Shown: positions 9,151-17,954, counted from the stretch's first letter. The stretch is 32,840 nt of DNA from Treponema sp. (GCA_031265435.1 JAISCR010000047.1:1-32840); one strand, 5' to 3'. Notes: generated by a model from the sequence alone, not told the origin. Numbers and translations: made by a program.

Positions 9151-10881
9151 ATGGAGGATTTGCCGGAAACCGTCCGCTCAGACGCAGAAGAAATCATCTT
9201 CCTGCGCAAGGAACTGAAACGTGTTACCAGACAGGCTGAAATGTCCCAGCGGACTCTGGAACGGATCAGAATCACCAGTGTTGCAAAGGAAAACGTAGAC
9301 AATATACTCAGGACGGAAAGGCTGAGACAGGATCAATACATGACGCTGATCCTGGACTATAGCCCCGAAATTTTGATTCTGTTTGACGAAAAAGGATATA
9401 TCCTCTACTGCGCCGATATTTTTCTCAAAAAAACCGGAATAAGGAATTTCGGCCTTATCGCCGGACGAACCTTTTCGGATGTGTTTGGCAATTTTATTGA
9501 TGAAGCCAAACTGGAAAAGTTAAATCATATCTTTAGAAAATCAATCCAGGATCAAAAACCGGTAGTTCTTAAGGAACAGATGGACATGGGCAGAACCGGC
9601 GAGATGAGGGATTATGAGCTTCTTTTTACACCCATGTTTGATGAGAAAGGAGGACATGAGGGCGCCCTGATGATCCTGCACGACACTACCGAGATTCAGA
9701 ATGCCGTAAAACGGGCGGAGGAAGCCAGTCAGGCAAAGTCCAATTTTCTTGCCAACATGAGCCATGAGATCCGCACCCCGCTCAATGCAATCATCGGCAT
9801 GGCAAATATCGGGCGGCCCGCGTTTGATATAGAGCAAAAGAATTACTGTCTGGACAAGATCAAGGGAGCCTCCACTCACCTTCTGGGTGTGATCAACGAC
9901 ATTCTTGATATGTCCAAAATTGAGGCGGAACACTTTGAACTTTCCCCCGCGGAATTCAACTTCAACGGGATGCTACACCGGATTATTGATGTTCTCGAAT
10001 TCAAACTGGAAGAGAAAAAACTGAAATTTGACTGCTCTATCGATCCCGCCATTCCTTCCCATATCATTGCCGATGATCAGCGGCTTGCCCAGGTGGTAAG
10101 CAATCTGCTTACCAATGCCATCAAATTTACGCCGGAATACGGCTCAGTCAGCATCGCGGCAAAACTGCTGAAAGAGACAAAAACGGAAGAGGGACAGGCG
10201 CTTTGTACGCTGGAAATAAAAGTACAGGATACGGGAATTGGCATTTCGAAAGAACAGCAGTCAAGACTCTTCCGTTCCTTTGAACAGGCGGACAACAGCA
10301 TATCCCGGAGATTCGGCGGCACAGGCCTCGGGCTGGCGATCTCCAAAAAAATTGTAGAATTAATGGACGGGAAAATCGGGCTTGAATCGGAACCGGGCAA
10401 GGGCTCCGTTTTCATCGTTACTATCCGTGTACCGAAAGGCATCATAAACGACGCGTATGATACATCCGAAAAAGATCCTGAAGAAAAAAACGGGGAACAT
10501 AATTTTGAGGGCCGCCGGATTCTTCTGGTGGAAGACATTGATATCAACCGGGAAATTGTAAGAACCGTGCTGGAGCCCACCGGTATTGTTATTGATGAAG
10601 CGGAAAACGGAAAAATCGCCTTTGAAAAATACGCCGCGGATCCCCGGGGCTACGATCTGATCCTCATGGATATACAGATGCCGGAAATGGGCGGTTACGA
10701 ATCTACCCGGCTCATCCGGGGCATGGATATAGGGCAGTCAAAAAAGGTACCCATCATCGCCATGACGGCCAATGTATTCCAGGAAGATATTGACCAGTGT
10801 CTCGCCGCGGGCATGAACAGCCATCTGGGTAAGCCGCTTGATTTCAATGAACTCCTGAAGATATTGACTCAATATCTGTGA
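9151..10881 (+). CDS. Soluble PAS hybrid histidine kinase with C-terminal receiver
   Basis: 576 residues from the ATG at 9151 (GAGG upstream; an in-frame TTG lies 6 bp earlier). Order: N-terminal coiled coil (about 10-60), PAS domain (about 62-190, [19 protein letters not shown]), HisKA with phospho-acceptor His205 ([13 protein letters not shown]), HATPase with N box ([13 protein letters not shown]), G1 (DTGIGIS) and G2 ([12 protein letters not shown]), then a receiver (about 455-575) with Asp507 ([13 protein letters not shown]) and Lys561 (HLGKPLD). No membrane segment is present, so the signal must come from inside, most simply from the FIST protein encoded just upstream. No DNA-binding output or HPt partner is encoded nearby. 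Its last 13 bp overlap, antisense, the end of the lipase relic. Confidence 0.95.
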   Translation: MEDLPETVRSDAEEIIFLRKELKRVTRQAEMSQRTLERIRITSVAKENVDNILRTERLRQDQYMTLILDYSPEILILFDEKGYILYCADIFLKKTGIRNFGLIAGRTFSDVFGNFIDEAKLEKLNHIFRKSIQDQKPVVLKEQMDMGRTGEMRDYELLFTPMFDEKGGHEGALMILHDTTEIQNAVKRAEEASQAKSNFLANMSHEIRTPLNAIIGMANIGRPAFDIEQKNYCLDKIKGASTHLLGVINDILDMSKIEAEHFELSPAEFNFNGMLHRIIDVLEFKLEEKKLKFDCSIDPAIPSHIIADDQRLAQVVSNLLTNAIKFTPEYGSVSIAAKLLKETKTEEGQALCTLEIKVQDTGIGISKEQQSRLFRSFEQADNSISRRFGGTGLGLAISKKIVELMDGKIGLESEPGKGSVFIVTIRVPKGIINDAYDTSEKDPEEKNGEHNFEGRRILLVEDIDINREIVRTVLEPTGIVIDEAENGKIAFEKYAADPRGYDLILMDIQMPEMGGYESTRLIRGMDIGQSKKVPIIAMTANVFQEDIDQCLAAGMNSHLGKPLDFNELLKILTQYL

Positions 10882-11020
10882 TTTGATAATTCTTCCACTA
10901 TTGAATCATATAAATTCAGAGAACTTATCACATACCTTGCTTCAAGCCCTCCTCTTGAGTGGGCTATTATATTTACTTTTTCTATGCCGTTTTCTTTAAG
11001 TATATTTTCTATGTCCCCCC
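10869..11020 (-). pseudogene. Fragment of a lipase / alpha-beta hydrolase
   Basis: The minus-strand frame from the C6/G6 tract (11015-11020) down to a TGA at 10869-10871 reads DIENILKENGIEKVNIIAH followed by SRGGLEARYVIS. This is the nucleophile-elbow region of bacterial lipases (family pattern G-x-x-K-V-N-L-I-G-H-S-x-G-G-L-x-x-R-Y), with the Ser in AHSRGG. The oxyanion-hole region before it and the acid/His residues after it are missing, and the reading ends in the kinase gene. It lies in the -1 frame relative to the Ala-rich ORF upstream, joined at the G tract. It is too short to be listed as a gene by length-based calling. Seen directly: the motif. Inferred: decayed 3' part of a larger accessory protein. 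Confidence 0.6.
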
Positions 11021-11461
11021 GCCCCTGCCCAGATTTACTTCGACCACCGTTCCGGCATAACTGGTCCCTACGCTTACCGCCGCCATCCTTGTTGCCGTAC
11101 TTGCCGTCTGCTTCGCCGCCGTACTGGCTGCCCCGGCTGCTATCTCCTTCACCGCTACGCTTGCCGCTGTGCTTGTCGTTTCAAAGGCCATCGTCCCGAT
11201 ACCCGCGGTCATCGCCCCCAGCGTGAAGTCCGTGAAATTACTTGCAAAACTTAATCCCGCTTCCTCGATTATTTCCTGCCCTTCCACGTAGCCCCCTGCT
11301 GCGCCCGCCGTCAGGAAGGTCATATCGTTGACAAACCCCATACCCGCAGATACCGCAGATCCGATTACTGAACCAGCCAACGGCACCACTACACTCATGA
11401 TGACCGTCTGGCTTGACAGCCCTCCCGTCATATTGTTTAACACTCGCATGTCAGCTGTCAC
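11009..11461 (-). CDS. Ala/Gly/Thr-rich hydrophobic protein, probably a gene remnant
   Basis: 150 residues from a GTG that overlaps the upstream gene's stop by 4 bp (GTGA), with AGGA just upstream. Composition is dominated by Ala, Gly, Thr, Ser and Val, with long weakly hydrophobic stretches (VVVPLAGSVIGSAVSAGMGF, AAGAASTAAKQTASTATRMA). It ends in GRGGGT at a run of six G; a -1 shift there would join it to the lipase motif. Such low-complexity hydrophobic stretches occur in the pre-toxin parts of large secreted bacterial proteins, but I do not recognise a specific family. It is GC-rich compared with the small gene before it, which hints at a patchwork origin. It may not be a functional gene. 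Confidence 0.45.
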   Translation of the reverse strand: MTADMRVLNNMTGGLSSQTVIMSVVVPLAGSVIGSAVSAGMGFVNDMTFLTAGAAGGYVEGQEIIEEAGLSFASNFTDFTLGAMTAGIGTMAFETTSTAASVAVKEIAAGAASTAAKQTASTATRMAAVSVGTSYAGTVVEVNLGRGGGT

Positions 11462-11727
11462 CGGTTCCTGCCAATGTAAGATATTAACTTGGAAATTAAT
11501 ATTAATCCAAAAACAATCGGGCCAATGATGAAAATAGCAGCACGAGGACTTTGTGTCCCCGATTTTTTGTCAGCCTTCCATTCTTCATTCATTAATATCC
11601 TTATAAAAATCAAATAAAAAAAAGAAATCAAAAGTCCTACTATATCGTTTATTTTTTTATCTTGCATGAGGCGTGCAGTAATCAACGCTATTACCGTCAT
11701 TATAACCCATATTATAAACTCTATCAA
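11458..11727 (-). CDS. Small membrane protein, unknown function
   Basis: 89 residues from a TTG start with AAGAGG at suitable spacing. There are about three hydrophobic segments: IEFIIWVIMTVIALITARLM, IVGLLISFFYLIFIRIL and AAIFIIGPIVFGLILISKLI, with a charged loop (NEEWKADKKSG). The stop overlaps the next gene's GTG. Base composition is AT-rich relative to the window. Small multi-pass proteins like this occur beside secreted toxins as immunity proteins, but nothing here proves that role. Not recognised as a named family. Confidence 0.5.
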   Translation of the reverse strand: MIEFIIWVIMTVIALITARLMQDKKINDIVGLLISFFYLIFIRILMNEEWKADKKSGTQSPRAAIFIIGPIVFGLILISKLISYIGRNR

Positions 11728-11844
11728 AGACGACCTCTTTTGCCTTAATAAAAAATTTGTGTCGTTATTTATTTCCTATATGCGGGTTTAAAATATTTTT
11801 CTCCGGTATAAAAATAGGATGGGTCATATTTGTTATACCCATTA

Positions 11845-12081
11845 CTAACCGGCGGTTTGTAACCGGGGAAAAAAGCGGAATACGCCAGACCAGTCAACTG
11901 GGGAGCGGCTGAAACAGCCGCAGGCGCCCAGGTTTACGGCCCCCTCCAAAAACTTATTCTGTACCTGATCCAGGCTCCCATCCTGGCCGAGTACCGCTCC
12001 CTGGGTCAGTCCCTTGAAGCGGATTTTATCCGCCAAGTCGTCCCACCGGCCCCGTTCGTGCTTCTTTCGTACCTTTGCCAT
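11845..12081 (-). pseudogene. N-terminal stub of an IS256-family transposase
   Basis: 78 codons beginning MAKVRKKHERGRWDDLADKI, then LTQGAVLGQDGSLDQVQNKF and LEGAVNLGAC. The pattern LxxxxLGxDGxLxxLxxxxLExAL is characteristic of the N-terminus of IS256-type (mutator) transposases, which are about 400 residues long. After about residue 50 the similarity stops and the rest (CFSRSPVDWSGVFRFFP) looks unrelated, so the DDE catalytic domain is gone. No terminal inverted repeats were identified with confidence; an 8-bp pair TTAGGGAA / TTCCCTAA flanks the upstream side (12116-12123, 12159-12166). A 7-bp pair GGTATAA / TTATACC lies downstream (11805-11811, 11833-11839). Confidence 0.6.
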
Positions 12082-12534
12082 AGTTATGTTTTACTCCTTC
12101 GGTATTTTTGCCTCATTAGGGAAAGGATTTCACCCTTGAGAAGGAGCGAAAACACAACTTCCCTAAACAGGTATGCATAATTTACCATGCTATTTTCCGT
12201 AAGTCAAGGCATTACAAGGAATCAGGTGAAAAAAGCGCCTGGAATTGAAGTATAATTCCGGCAATAAATATTCAATCGCAGACATTGTATAACCATAAAT
12301 AAGGAAAATAATCCATGATACCGGCAATGCCAAAATCACCATTATTACCAATATCAAAACATATTTTAATTTTCTATTATTTATTACCGAAATATTATAT
12401 TTTAAAGAGCGGTTTCCTCTTAAAAAACTTCTTCGACTTCTTCGACTTTTTGTGGTAATCTCTTCCTCTTCACCGGGTGGAGATTTGGGCCGAAATTTTT
12501 TGTAATATAATTTACCATTCCTTCTTCGGCTTTT
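12082..12534. other. AT-rich intergenic region with repeat remnants
   Basis: A 450-bp stretch between the transposase stub and the DUF4340 gene. It holds the 8-bp inverted pair at 12116/12159, an AT-rich middle and a truncated copy of the palindromic repeat (12405-12458). A 47-codon plus-strand frame (12315-12458) with AAGGAA upstream ends inside the repeat as KNFFDFFDFLW and is probably not a real gene. GCCGAA (12489-12494) and TTCGGC (12525-12530) can pair at long range just behind the DUF4340 stop. Confidence 0.5.
12405..12458. repeat. Palindromic intergenic repeat, copy A (right half)
   Basis: Contains the inner hairpin AAGAG (12405-12409) / CTCTT (12417-12421) and the right arm CTTCTTCGACTTCTTCGAC followed by TTTTTGTGGTAA. 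The left arm seen in the other copies is absent. Confidence 0.75.
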
Positions 12535-14010
12535 TCAAATGTACGAAACGGTTTTTTCACCCTTTAGTACCTGTTCCAGATCCGCGAGAACCTTATCCAC
12601 ATAGACCGACATGGTATAGTAAAGCCGGCCTCCGTTGAGGCAGGAGAGGGAGCGGCGGGTATTGGTCTCCCAGAATGTCGTCCGGTCACTGGGTCTGCCG
12701 TCCTTGTAGCGGTACATGATCTCCAGCACCGGCTTTGTTTTCGGCTTCTCCTGTTCGGGAGACAATTCGTCATACATGGCCAGGAGCAGGGTCTGGTAAT
12801 AGGTGCGGAAATAACTTTCGTTCACTTCGATGTCCCCGGCCATGACCTTGAGATCGTCCCCTTCGCCGGAAAGTCTGAAGTTAACGGTTTTCTCCCTGCT
12901 TATCACATCCACTTCCGCCACATGATCGATAAAGGGGAGCACCATGATCCTGTCCATGATGTCAAACCATGTCGTCGCCAGCCATGTGATCGAAGAAGCC
13001 GGCATTTCAAAAACAAGGTTAAGTCCTTCCCGCTGAATGTACACGTTCCCTTCGCCCGAGGGGGCGGAAACCCGGAGGGAGAAATTCTCCTCGCCCTCAA
13101 TGCCTGTTACCGCCGCTGTTGAATAGGGCTTGTCAAGGCCCCAGTCTGCAAGATCGCCGGAATTTTCGACGCGGCCAGCGATCCGGGCGGCGCTGAGACC
13201 GAAGAGGCCCGCAAGAGCCTTGGAGGCCTTGTCCATATTGAGGTTTGCCTGCATAGGTTTCAGCATCCTCAGGGTATTGGGAAGAAGTCCCATTTTTGTC
13301 TCGGAGGGATCCACTTCAAAGCGGCGGACGCTGATATCTTCACCCTGACGGACACTGCCCCCCAGGACTACCTCGGTAAAAAGATTTTCCTGATACTCAT
13401 TCTGCACCGCCGCGGGGCTTATTGTCTTGTCCAGAAAATCCAGGGGGCTTTTGTCAAAGAGATCCATGCCGGCGCCGTAAGTCAGATAGACTGCCGGGTC
13501 GCCCTGCTTCATCACATAGCAGTTGATCCGATCCGGCGCGGGATTCCCCACGAGAATGGTAACTTCCTCGCCCCGGACAGGGCGGATATGGACTGCGGCC
13601 CTCGGCTTGTCAAGACCGAAGGCGCCGAGGCTTTCCGGTGTTTCGGCGGCGATACCCTGCTCTTCAATGCGGCTGGAAGTATTCAGCACCCGGTTGAGAA
13701 GATACGTATCCGCGGGAAATTCTTCCCAGCCTGAAAGCGCCGGTTTCGGTGTAGAATCCCCCCCGAGCACTATAGGCCCCTGCACGTCAGCGAGAACCGT
13801 ATAGCCCCCGCCGGAATTTTCCACTTGTACGGAAACCAGGGGGCTGCCCTCTTCCCCGCCGTTTTCAAAGTCAAGGATGTACTTTCTTTCCACGGCCGGA
13901 ACCTGGGCAGCGGCATCCGGCTCCGGGGCTTTATTCAGGATGAAGAGGGTCAGTACCAGGGCCCCCAGCACGAGGATCATGGCCGCAATAAAGATTAGTT
14001 TTTTTATCAT
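12535..14010 (-). CDS. DUF4340 domain membrane-anchored protein
   Basis: 491 residues with one N-terminal membrane helix (about 5-26) and a large extracytoplasmic part. DUF4340 features are visible in repeated form: TYLLNRVLNTSSRIEEQGIA, LGAFGLDKPRAAVHIRP, VTILVGNPAPDRINCYVMKQ, and a second set around DWGLDKPYSTAAVTG. It is the last gene of the Gld-type ABC operon, 10 bp after gldG. In many bacteria DUF4340 proteins follow GldG-type proteins and are thought to be accessory periplasmic subunits of that transporter. The ribosome site is AGAGG. No catalytic motif is seen. Confidence 0.8.
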   Translation of the reverse strand: MIKKLIFIAAMILVLGALVLTLFILNKAPEPDAAAQVPAVERKYILDFENGGEEGSPLVSVQVENSGGGYTVLADVQGPIVLGGDSTPKPALSGWEEFPADTYLLNRVLNTSSRIEEQGIAAETPESLGAFGLDKPRAAVHIRPVRGEEVTILVGNPAPDRINCYVMKQGDPAVYLTYGAGMDLFDKSPLDFLDKTISPAAVQNEYQENLFTEVVLGGSVRQGEDISVRRFEVDPSETKMGLLPNTLRMLKPMQANLNMDKASKALAGLFGLSAARIAGRVENSGDLADWGLDKPYSTAAVTGIEGEENFSLRVSAPSGEGNVYIQREGLNLVFEMPASSITWLATTWFDIMDRIMVLPFIDHVAEVDVISREKTVNFRLSGEGDDLKVMAGDIEVNESYFRTYYQTLLLAMYDELSPEQEKPKTKPVLEIMYRYKDGRPSDRTTFWETNTRRSLSCLNGGRLYYTMSVYVDKVLADLEQVLKGEKTVSYI

Positions 14011-14020
14011 CGGGAACCTC

Positions 14021-15478
14021 TTACTTATGCCGCCGCCTGAGCCAGACTACTATCCCCGCGATGAGCACACCCAGAGGCAGCAACGCCACAAAGATCGCCC
14101 CCAGAAGGAGACTCCGTCCGGTGCTTATCCCCAGCTGATCCATACCGAGACTCTTGTCCATGATATAGATGCTGTCCGTCTTCCCGGCCAGGGTTCCGAG
14201 GATATCAAGGAAGTAGCCTGAATTGGCGAGGTTGGGACTTCCCAGAATGCCCCGGTTCAATGCCAGAGAGGAACCCGCGGCCAGCAGATGGTTGCTCACC
14301 AGGTCGCCGGACGCGTTGTTCCTTGTCTGGGTTGAAAGAACCAGGGCCGGAACATTGCCTTCGAGGGCGTTAAGATTCGGCTCCCAGTCAATTCCCGCGT
14401 CGGAAGGCCGTATGCCGGCATCGGCCGAATAACGGAGCAGAATTTTTACCCGCCGGTAACGGGCGGCGTCAAAGAGGGCTTTCAACGGCCGTGACTGGGG
14501 AACAATCGGGAAAATGCCCTGGGCCGCCTGGCTCTTTGAGTATTCTTCTTCGGCGTATTCCAGCAGACCCATAAAGGGAGAATTGTTTATAACCAGGTTT
14601 TGGTTTGATTCAAAGACAACGCCGCTCTCCACCTCAATGCCCCATTCGGCAAGGAAGGCCGCGAGATTCGGTAGCGGAGGCTGCTCCGCCGAAGCCAGAT
14701 AGAAGAGGACGCGGTTATTCCCTTCATCAAGGAAGGCGTCCAGTTTCCTCAGATCCTCCACGGCAATATCCCTGGAGGGAGCGGAGAGGATCAGTACCTT
14801 GGCCTGGGGCGCAATGGCTTCGGTCATGAGGTTCTGGGTTACCACTTCCCAGTTGTTAAGAGACAGAAGATCGGTAAAGCCGCTTATATCATCCTCCCCG
14901 TAGCCGCTCAACACCGACGCGGTATTTACCGTGCCGGAGCTTACCGCGAGTATTGCGCTGGTCATGGCCTGTTCAGCCTTGGAAGAGACGATATAGCTCT
15001 GGAAGTATTGGGTGCGGACATTGAAAAGATCGGTATATTTCAATACCCGGCTTTTCGTTCTGCCGGCAACAAGTATGTCGTTGAGTTCCAGATCCTGTCC
15101 GGGATAACGGGATCCAAAATCCGGATTCCGCAGCAGATCCACATAGGAAAGCCGTACCCGGCCGGAAAGCTGGGCATACCTCCGGATAACCTCGTTTGCC
15201 TGTACATAGTAGTCGGCGGGAGTATTGGCGGTGAAACGGTCTTCGGTATTGAGCACATAGATATCCACATCGTCATTCAACTGGGAAAGGTATCTCTTTG
15301 TGTCATCGCTAATCTGGAAGATCTGGTTTTCCGTAAGATCGATATTGAGGGGGAACTTCTTGAAGAGGGCTGTAACCACTACGTTAAGAAGCACAATAAA
15401 CACTATCACTACCACCGTAATAACGGCGGCTACCGCGCCGAAACGAAGCTTCCGGCTCTTTAAAGGATTCTGTATCAT
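14021..15478 (-). CDS. gldG: GldG-like ABC transporter auxiliary protein
   Basis: 485 residues with an N-terminal membrane helix (about 15-38), a large extracytoplasmic domain of the GldG/IFT52-like type (NIDLTENQIFQISDDTKRYL, YVDLLRNPDF, VLSGYGEDDISGF, KVLILSAPSRDI, LDAFLDEGNNRVLFYL) and a C-terminal membrane helix (about 460-482) ending RRRHK. Strong AGGAGG site before the ATG. It follows the permease by 9 bp and is followed by DUF4340 by 10 bp. In Bacteroidetes GldAFG is linked with gliding and type IX secretion; in spirochaetes the same set occurs without gliding, and its substrate is unknown. Confidence 0.85.
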   Translation of the reverse strand: MIQNPLKSRKLRFGAVAAVITVVVIVFIVLLNVVVTALFKKFPLNIDLTENQIFQISDDTKRYLSQLNDDVDIYVLNTEDRFTANTPADYYVQANEVIRRYAQLSGRVRLSYVDLLRNPDFGSRYPGQDLELNDILVAGRTKSRVLKYTDLFNVRTQYFQSYIVSSKAEQAMTSAILAVSSGTVNTASVLSGYGEDDISGFTDLLSLNNWEVVTQNLMTEAIAPQAKVLILSAPSRDIAVEDLRKLDAFLDEGNNRVLFYLASAEQPPLPNLAAFLAEWGIEVESGVVFESNQNLVINNSPFMGLLEYAEEEYSKSQAAQGIFPIVPQSRPLKALFDAARYRRVKILLRYSADAGIRPSDAGIDWEPNLNALEGNVPALVLSTQTRNNASGDLVSNHLLAAGSSLALNRGILGSPNLANSGYFLDILGTLAGKTDSIYIMDKSLGMDQLGISTGRSLLLGAIFVALLPLGVLIAGIVVWLRRRHK

Positions 15479-15487
15479 ATCTGCCTC

Positions 15488-16192
15488 CTATGACCAGCGC
15501 CGTTTTTCCAGCACCCGGGCGGTCAAAAAGAGAAAGATCCCACAGACACTGATGAAGTAAAAAAGGCTGCCAAGAGCCATTATCCCGGAACTGATCGGCT
15601 CATAACGGCTGATAAAGGACAGGGCCCGTATAGCCCCCGCTATTCTCTGGTTGCCGATAATTTGGGGAAGCACATCCAGCACAAATACTCCCATCATGGC
15701 GGTGAATCCGCCGATGGCGGCGATTGCCTGGTTTTCCGTCAGGGAAGAGATGAACTGCCCGATGGAAAGGAATGAAAAACCCAGAAGCAGCAGCGCGATG
15801 TAGTTGCCCCAGATCATCGCCCAACTCATGCGGGCCATAAAACTCAAGGTTACCGCATAGACCAGGGTGATGCTGATCCCCGCGGTGAAAATGATCGCCG
15901 CGGCGAGGAATTTACCCGTCACAATGGCGGCAAGGCTTATGGGGGCGGTAAGCAGGGCCTGATCGGTTCTGTGCCTCTTGTCTTCGGTCATAAGCCTCAT
16001 GGTTAAAAGGGGTGTCAGAATAGTAACAATGGTAAGAAGCCCCGAAAACACCGGGTTGAGGGATGAGCGGTTACTCATCAGGGAACCGGTAAAAAAGAAG
16101 AAACCGGAAAAAAACCACACCACGGCCAGATATACATAGCCGATGGGGGACGTAAAGTAGGCGGAAAGTTCCCGCTTTATAATGGCCTGCAT
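15488..16192 (-). CDS. gldF: ABC-2 type permease, GldF-like
   Basis: 234 residues with about six membrane segments. The start MQAIIKRELSAYFTSPIGYV is typical of the ABC-2/GldF family, as is the cytoplasmic MRLMTEDKRHRTDQALLTAP segment. Its ATG overlaps the stop of the ATPase gene by one base (TAATG), with GGAGGAGG just upstream, so translation is coupled. It supplies the membrane channel for the adjacent ATPase. Confidence 0.9.
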   Translation of the reverse strand: MQAIIKRELSAYFTSPIGYVYLAVVWFFSGFFFFTGSLMSNRSSLNPVFSGLLTIVTILTPLLTMRLMTEDKRHRTDQALLTAPISLAAIVTGKFLAAAIIFTAGISITLVYAVTLSFMARMSWAMIWGNYIALLLLGFSFLSIGQFISSLTENQAIAAIGGFTAMMGVFVLDVLPQIIGNQRIAGAIRALSFISRYEPISSGIMALGSLFYFISVCGIFLFLTARVLEKRRWS

Positions 16193-17178
16193 TATTCAAC
16201 CTCCTCCCCCGCGGGCTTTTCATTCCCGGCAAGGGCGCTGATTGCGGCGCTGTCCCCGGCGGTAAGCCGTAAGAACACGTCCTCAAGGGTCATTCCGGTC
16301 TTCCCGAGGGAAAGCAGGGGCCAATTCTTTCCCGAAAGCAGGGCAAAGATCTCCCGGCGGGGGTCATCTTCCCCGGTTTCGATACTGTACTCCCAGACGC
16401 CGCTCTCCGCCTCGCGCAGAACTTCCACGGAAACGATACCGGAGAGGCCCTGCAGAAGGGGCAGCAGTTTTTCCCTCGGGGCCTCCGCGCAGAGGACAAG
16501 CCTGCTGTCCCTGCTGGTCTTGGCCGCAAGTTCTCCGGGGCTGCCGTCGGCAATAAGCAAACCGTCATTGATGATGATGATCCGCTCGCAGACCGCCTGG
16601 ATCTCCTGCAATATATGGGAAGAGAAGATCACCGCACGGCTTTCTCCCAGCTTCCGGATAAGTTCCCTCACTTCCAGGATCTGTTTGGGGTCAAGACCTA
16701 CCGTGGGCTCATCCAGGATAAGGAGGCCGGGGTTCCCCAGCATGGCCTGGGCCACTCCAACCCGCTGCTGATAGCCCTTGGAGAGGTTCTTGATGATTCT
16801 GTTTCTTACATGGCCGATGCCGACCGAATCGCAGAGGTCCGCGATGTGTTCCTTCTTGTTCAGCTTGATCTTTTTAAGATCATACATGAAGGAGAGGTAA
16901 GACTGCACCGTCATGTCCGGGTAGAGGGGAGGCCGTTCGGGAAGATAGCCAATCTGCCTTTTACAGCCTATAGGGTCTTCAAGGATCTCCCTGCCGTTCA
17001 CCGTAACCGTTCCCTCGTTGGAGGAGGTGTATCCGGCGATAATGTTCATGGTGGTGGATTTTCCCGCCCCATTGGGCCCCAGAAAACCGAGGATCTCATG
17101 ATCCCCCACGGAAAAGCTGATATTATTGAGAACTTTCCGCGCCCCATAGATCTTGGTTACATTCTGCACGTTTAACAT
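16192..17178 (-). CDS. gldA: ABC transporter ATPase, GldA-like
   Basis: 328 residues. Walker A GPNGAGKST (34-42), Q-loop region (about 76-90), signature LSKGYQQ (132-138), Walker B LLILDEP (152-158) and the switch His in IFSSHI. The C-terminal 90 residues are the extra domain common in the GldA/NatA class. First gene of the gldA-gldF-gldG-DUF4340 operon. There is no Shine-Dalgarno sequence; a TATTAT hexamer on the minus strand (17190-17185) ends 6 nt before the ATG, so the message may be leaderless, though no convincing -35 is seen. A palindromic repeat copy lies just upstream. Confidence 0.95.
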   Translation of the reverse strand: MLNVQNVTKIYGARKVLNNISFSVGDHEILGFLGPNGAGKSTTMNIIAGYTSSNEGTVTVNGREILEDPIGCKRQIGYLPERPPLYPDMTVQSYLSFMYDLKKIKLNKKEHIADLCDSVGIGHVRNRIIKNLSKGYQQRVGVAQAMLGNPGLLILDEPTVGLDPKQILEVRELIRKLGESRAVIFSSHILQEIQAVCERIIIINDGLLIADGSPGELAAKTSRDSRLVLCAEAPREKLLPLLQGLSGIVSVEVLREAESGVWEYSIETGEDDPRREIFALLSGKNWPLLSLGKTGMTLEDVFLRLTAGDSAAISALAGNEKPAGEEVE

Positions 17179-17211
17179 ATCAGTATAATAACAAAATTTT
17201 TAAGAAAAGAT

Positions 17212-17289
17212 CTACCACGAGGTCGAAAAAGTCGAAAAAGTAAAGGGAAAAGAACGGTTTCTCTTAAAAACTTCTTCGACTTATTCGAA
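17212..17289. repeat. Palindromic intergenic repeat, copy B (right arm shortened)
   Basis: Left arm: ACCACGAGGTCGAAAAAGTC followed by GAAAAAG; inner stem AAGA/TCTT (17250-17253, 17262-17265); right arm CTTCTTCGACTTATTCGAA. The terminal GACTTTTTGTGGTAA is missing. It lies between the mazF stop and the gldA start. Confidence 0.8.
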
Positions 17290-17337
17290 TGTTTCTCTGT
17301 ATCAAGAGGGGAACCTTCGCGGCTCCCGCCGCCGGAT

Positions 17338-17655
17338 TCATTGCACAAGCATTTCGTTTATGATATTTTTTATCTCCGTTATTTCTTTTTGATTGAGCTT
17401 CCCAAGGGTTTTGATAATTCGCTTTTTATCTATTGTGCGGATTTGATCGAGCACAATCCAGCCGGATTTTTTGTCTAACGTAACAGGGACACGAGTAGGA
17501 TAAGGGTGCGAAACAGTTGTCATTGGCACTATAATCAGCGTTGCAAGCTGGTTGTTAAGTTCGTCAGGTGAAACAATGACGCAAGGCCGCGCCTTTTGCA
17601 TTTCGTGTCCTACCGTGGGATCAAGATTTACCAGAATAATGTCGTATTGAGACAT
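17338..17655 (-). CDS. mazF: MazF/PemK-family mRNA endoribonuclease toxin
   Basis: 105 residues from the ATG at 17655, which shares one base with the antitoxin stop (TAATG); in-frame starts at 17661 and 17667 would overlap more. Family features: YDIILVNLDPTVGHEMQKAR with catalytic Arg23 in RPCVIVSPDELN, and Thr46 in IIVPMTT, then IVLDQIRTIDKKRI. MazF toxins cut cytoplasmic mRNA at short sequence motifs when the antitoxin is degraded. All key residues are present and the length is normal, so it should be active. Confidence 0.93.
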   Translation of the reverse strand: MSQYDIILVNLDPTVGHEMQKARPCVIVSPDELNNQLATLIIVPMTTVSHPYPTRVPVTLDKKSGWIVLDQIRTIDKKRIIKTLGKLNQKEITEIKNIINEMLVQ

Positions 17656-17903
17656 TACCATTCCCAATCGCTGTTTTCGTCCACAAACACATCAGGAACA
17701 AGCAGCGTATCGCCGCCTGTTTCGTGCATAGAGGCAAATGCCGCTTCCCAATTTTCACGGGGTTTCTCATGTACCGGCGTTAAAATGATCGAATCGCCCT
17801 GCCGTTCAAGTTGTAAGGTCCTCCCGATGTTGAGTTCGGTAATAAGGTTTTTGGGCAGCCTGATACCCCGTGAATTACCTACCGGCACAACCGAAACAGT
17901 CAT
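17655..17903 (-). CDS. mazE: MazE/AbrB-type antitoxin
   Basis: 82 residues. The N-terminal half is a SpoVT-AbrB swapped-hairpin DNA-binding domain (VVPVGNSRGIRLPKNLITEL, LQLERQGDSIILTP). The acidic, Trp-rich C-terminus (ENWEAAFASM, ENSDWEW) is the usual toxin-binding tail. Strong AGGAGG site. It precedes and overlaps mazF, the standard order, and should repress the shared promoter as part of the toxin-antitoxin complex. Confidence 0.93.
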   Translation of the reverse strand: MTVSVVPVGNSRGIRLPKNLITELNIGRTLQLERQGDSIILTPVHEKPRENWEAAFASMHETGGDTLLVPDVFVDENSDWEW

Positions 17904-17925
17904 ATTCCGCCTCCTGCATGCTTAC

Positions 17926-17954
17926 AATGTAGTTACAAAATCGGGAAAGGTCAA
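17926..17954 (-). promoter_or_regulatory. mazEF promoter
   Basis: On the minus strand TTGACC (17954-17949), 17-bp spacer, TACATT (17931-17926). Two copies of TTGTAA about 12 bp apart overlap the -10 region and could be the autoregulatory operator. The -35 begins 13 bp after the acyl-CoA synthetase stop. Confidence 0.6.

Noticed and set aside
10945..10965. AGCCC...GGGCT hairpin as a terminator for the hybrid kinase gene
   Set aside because: The bases are the codons of the lipase-motif residues A-H-S-R-G-G-L on the minus strand, so the pairing is likely a by-product, and no T run follows directly.
12315..12458. 47-codon plus-strand frame ending KNFFDFFDFLW
   Set aside because: Its C-terminal part is encoded by the palindromic repeat, and the same FFDFFDFLW ending with TAA recurs in copy D by virtue of the arm sequence, so it is likely a repeat artefact despite an AAGGAA upstream.
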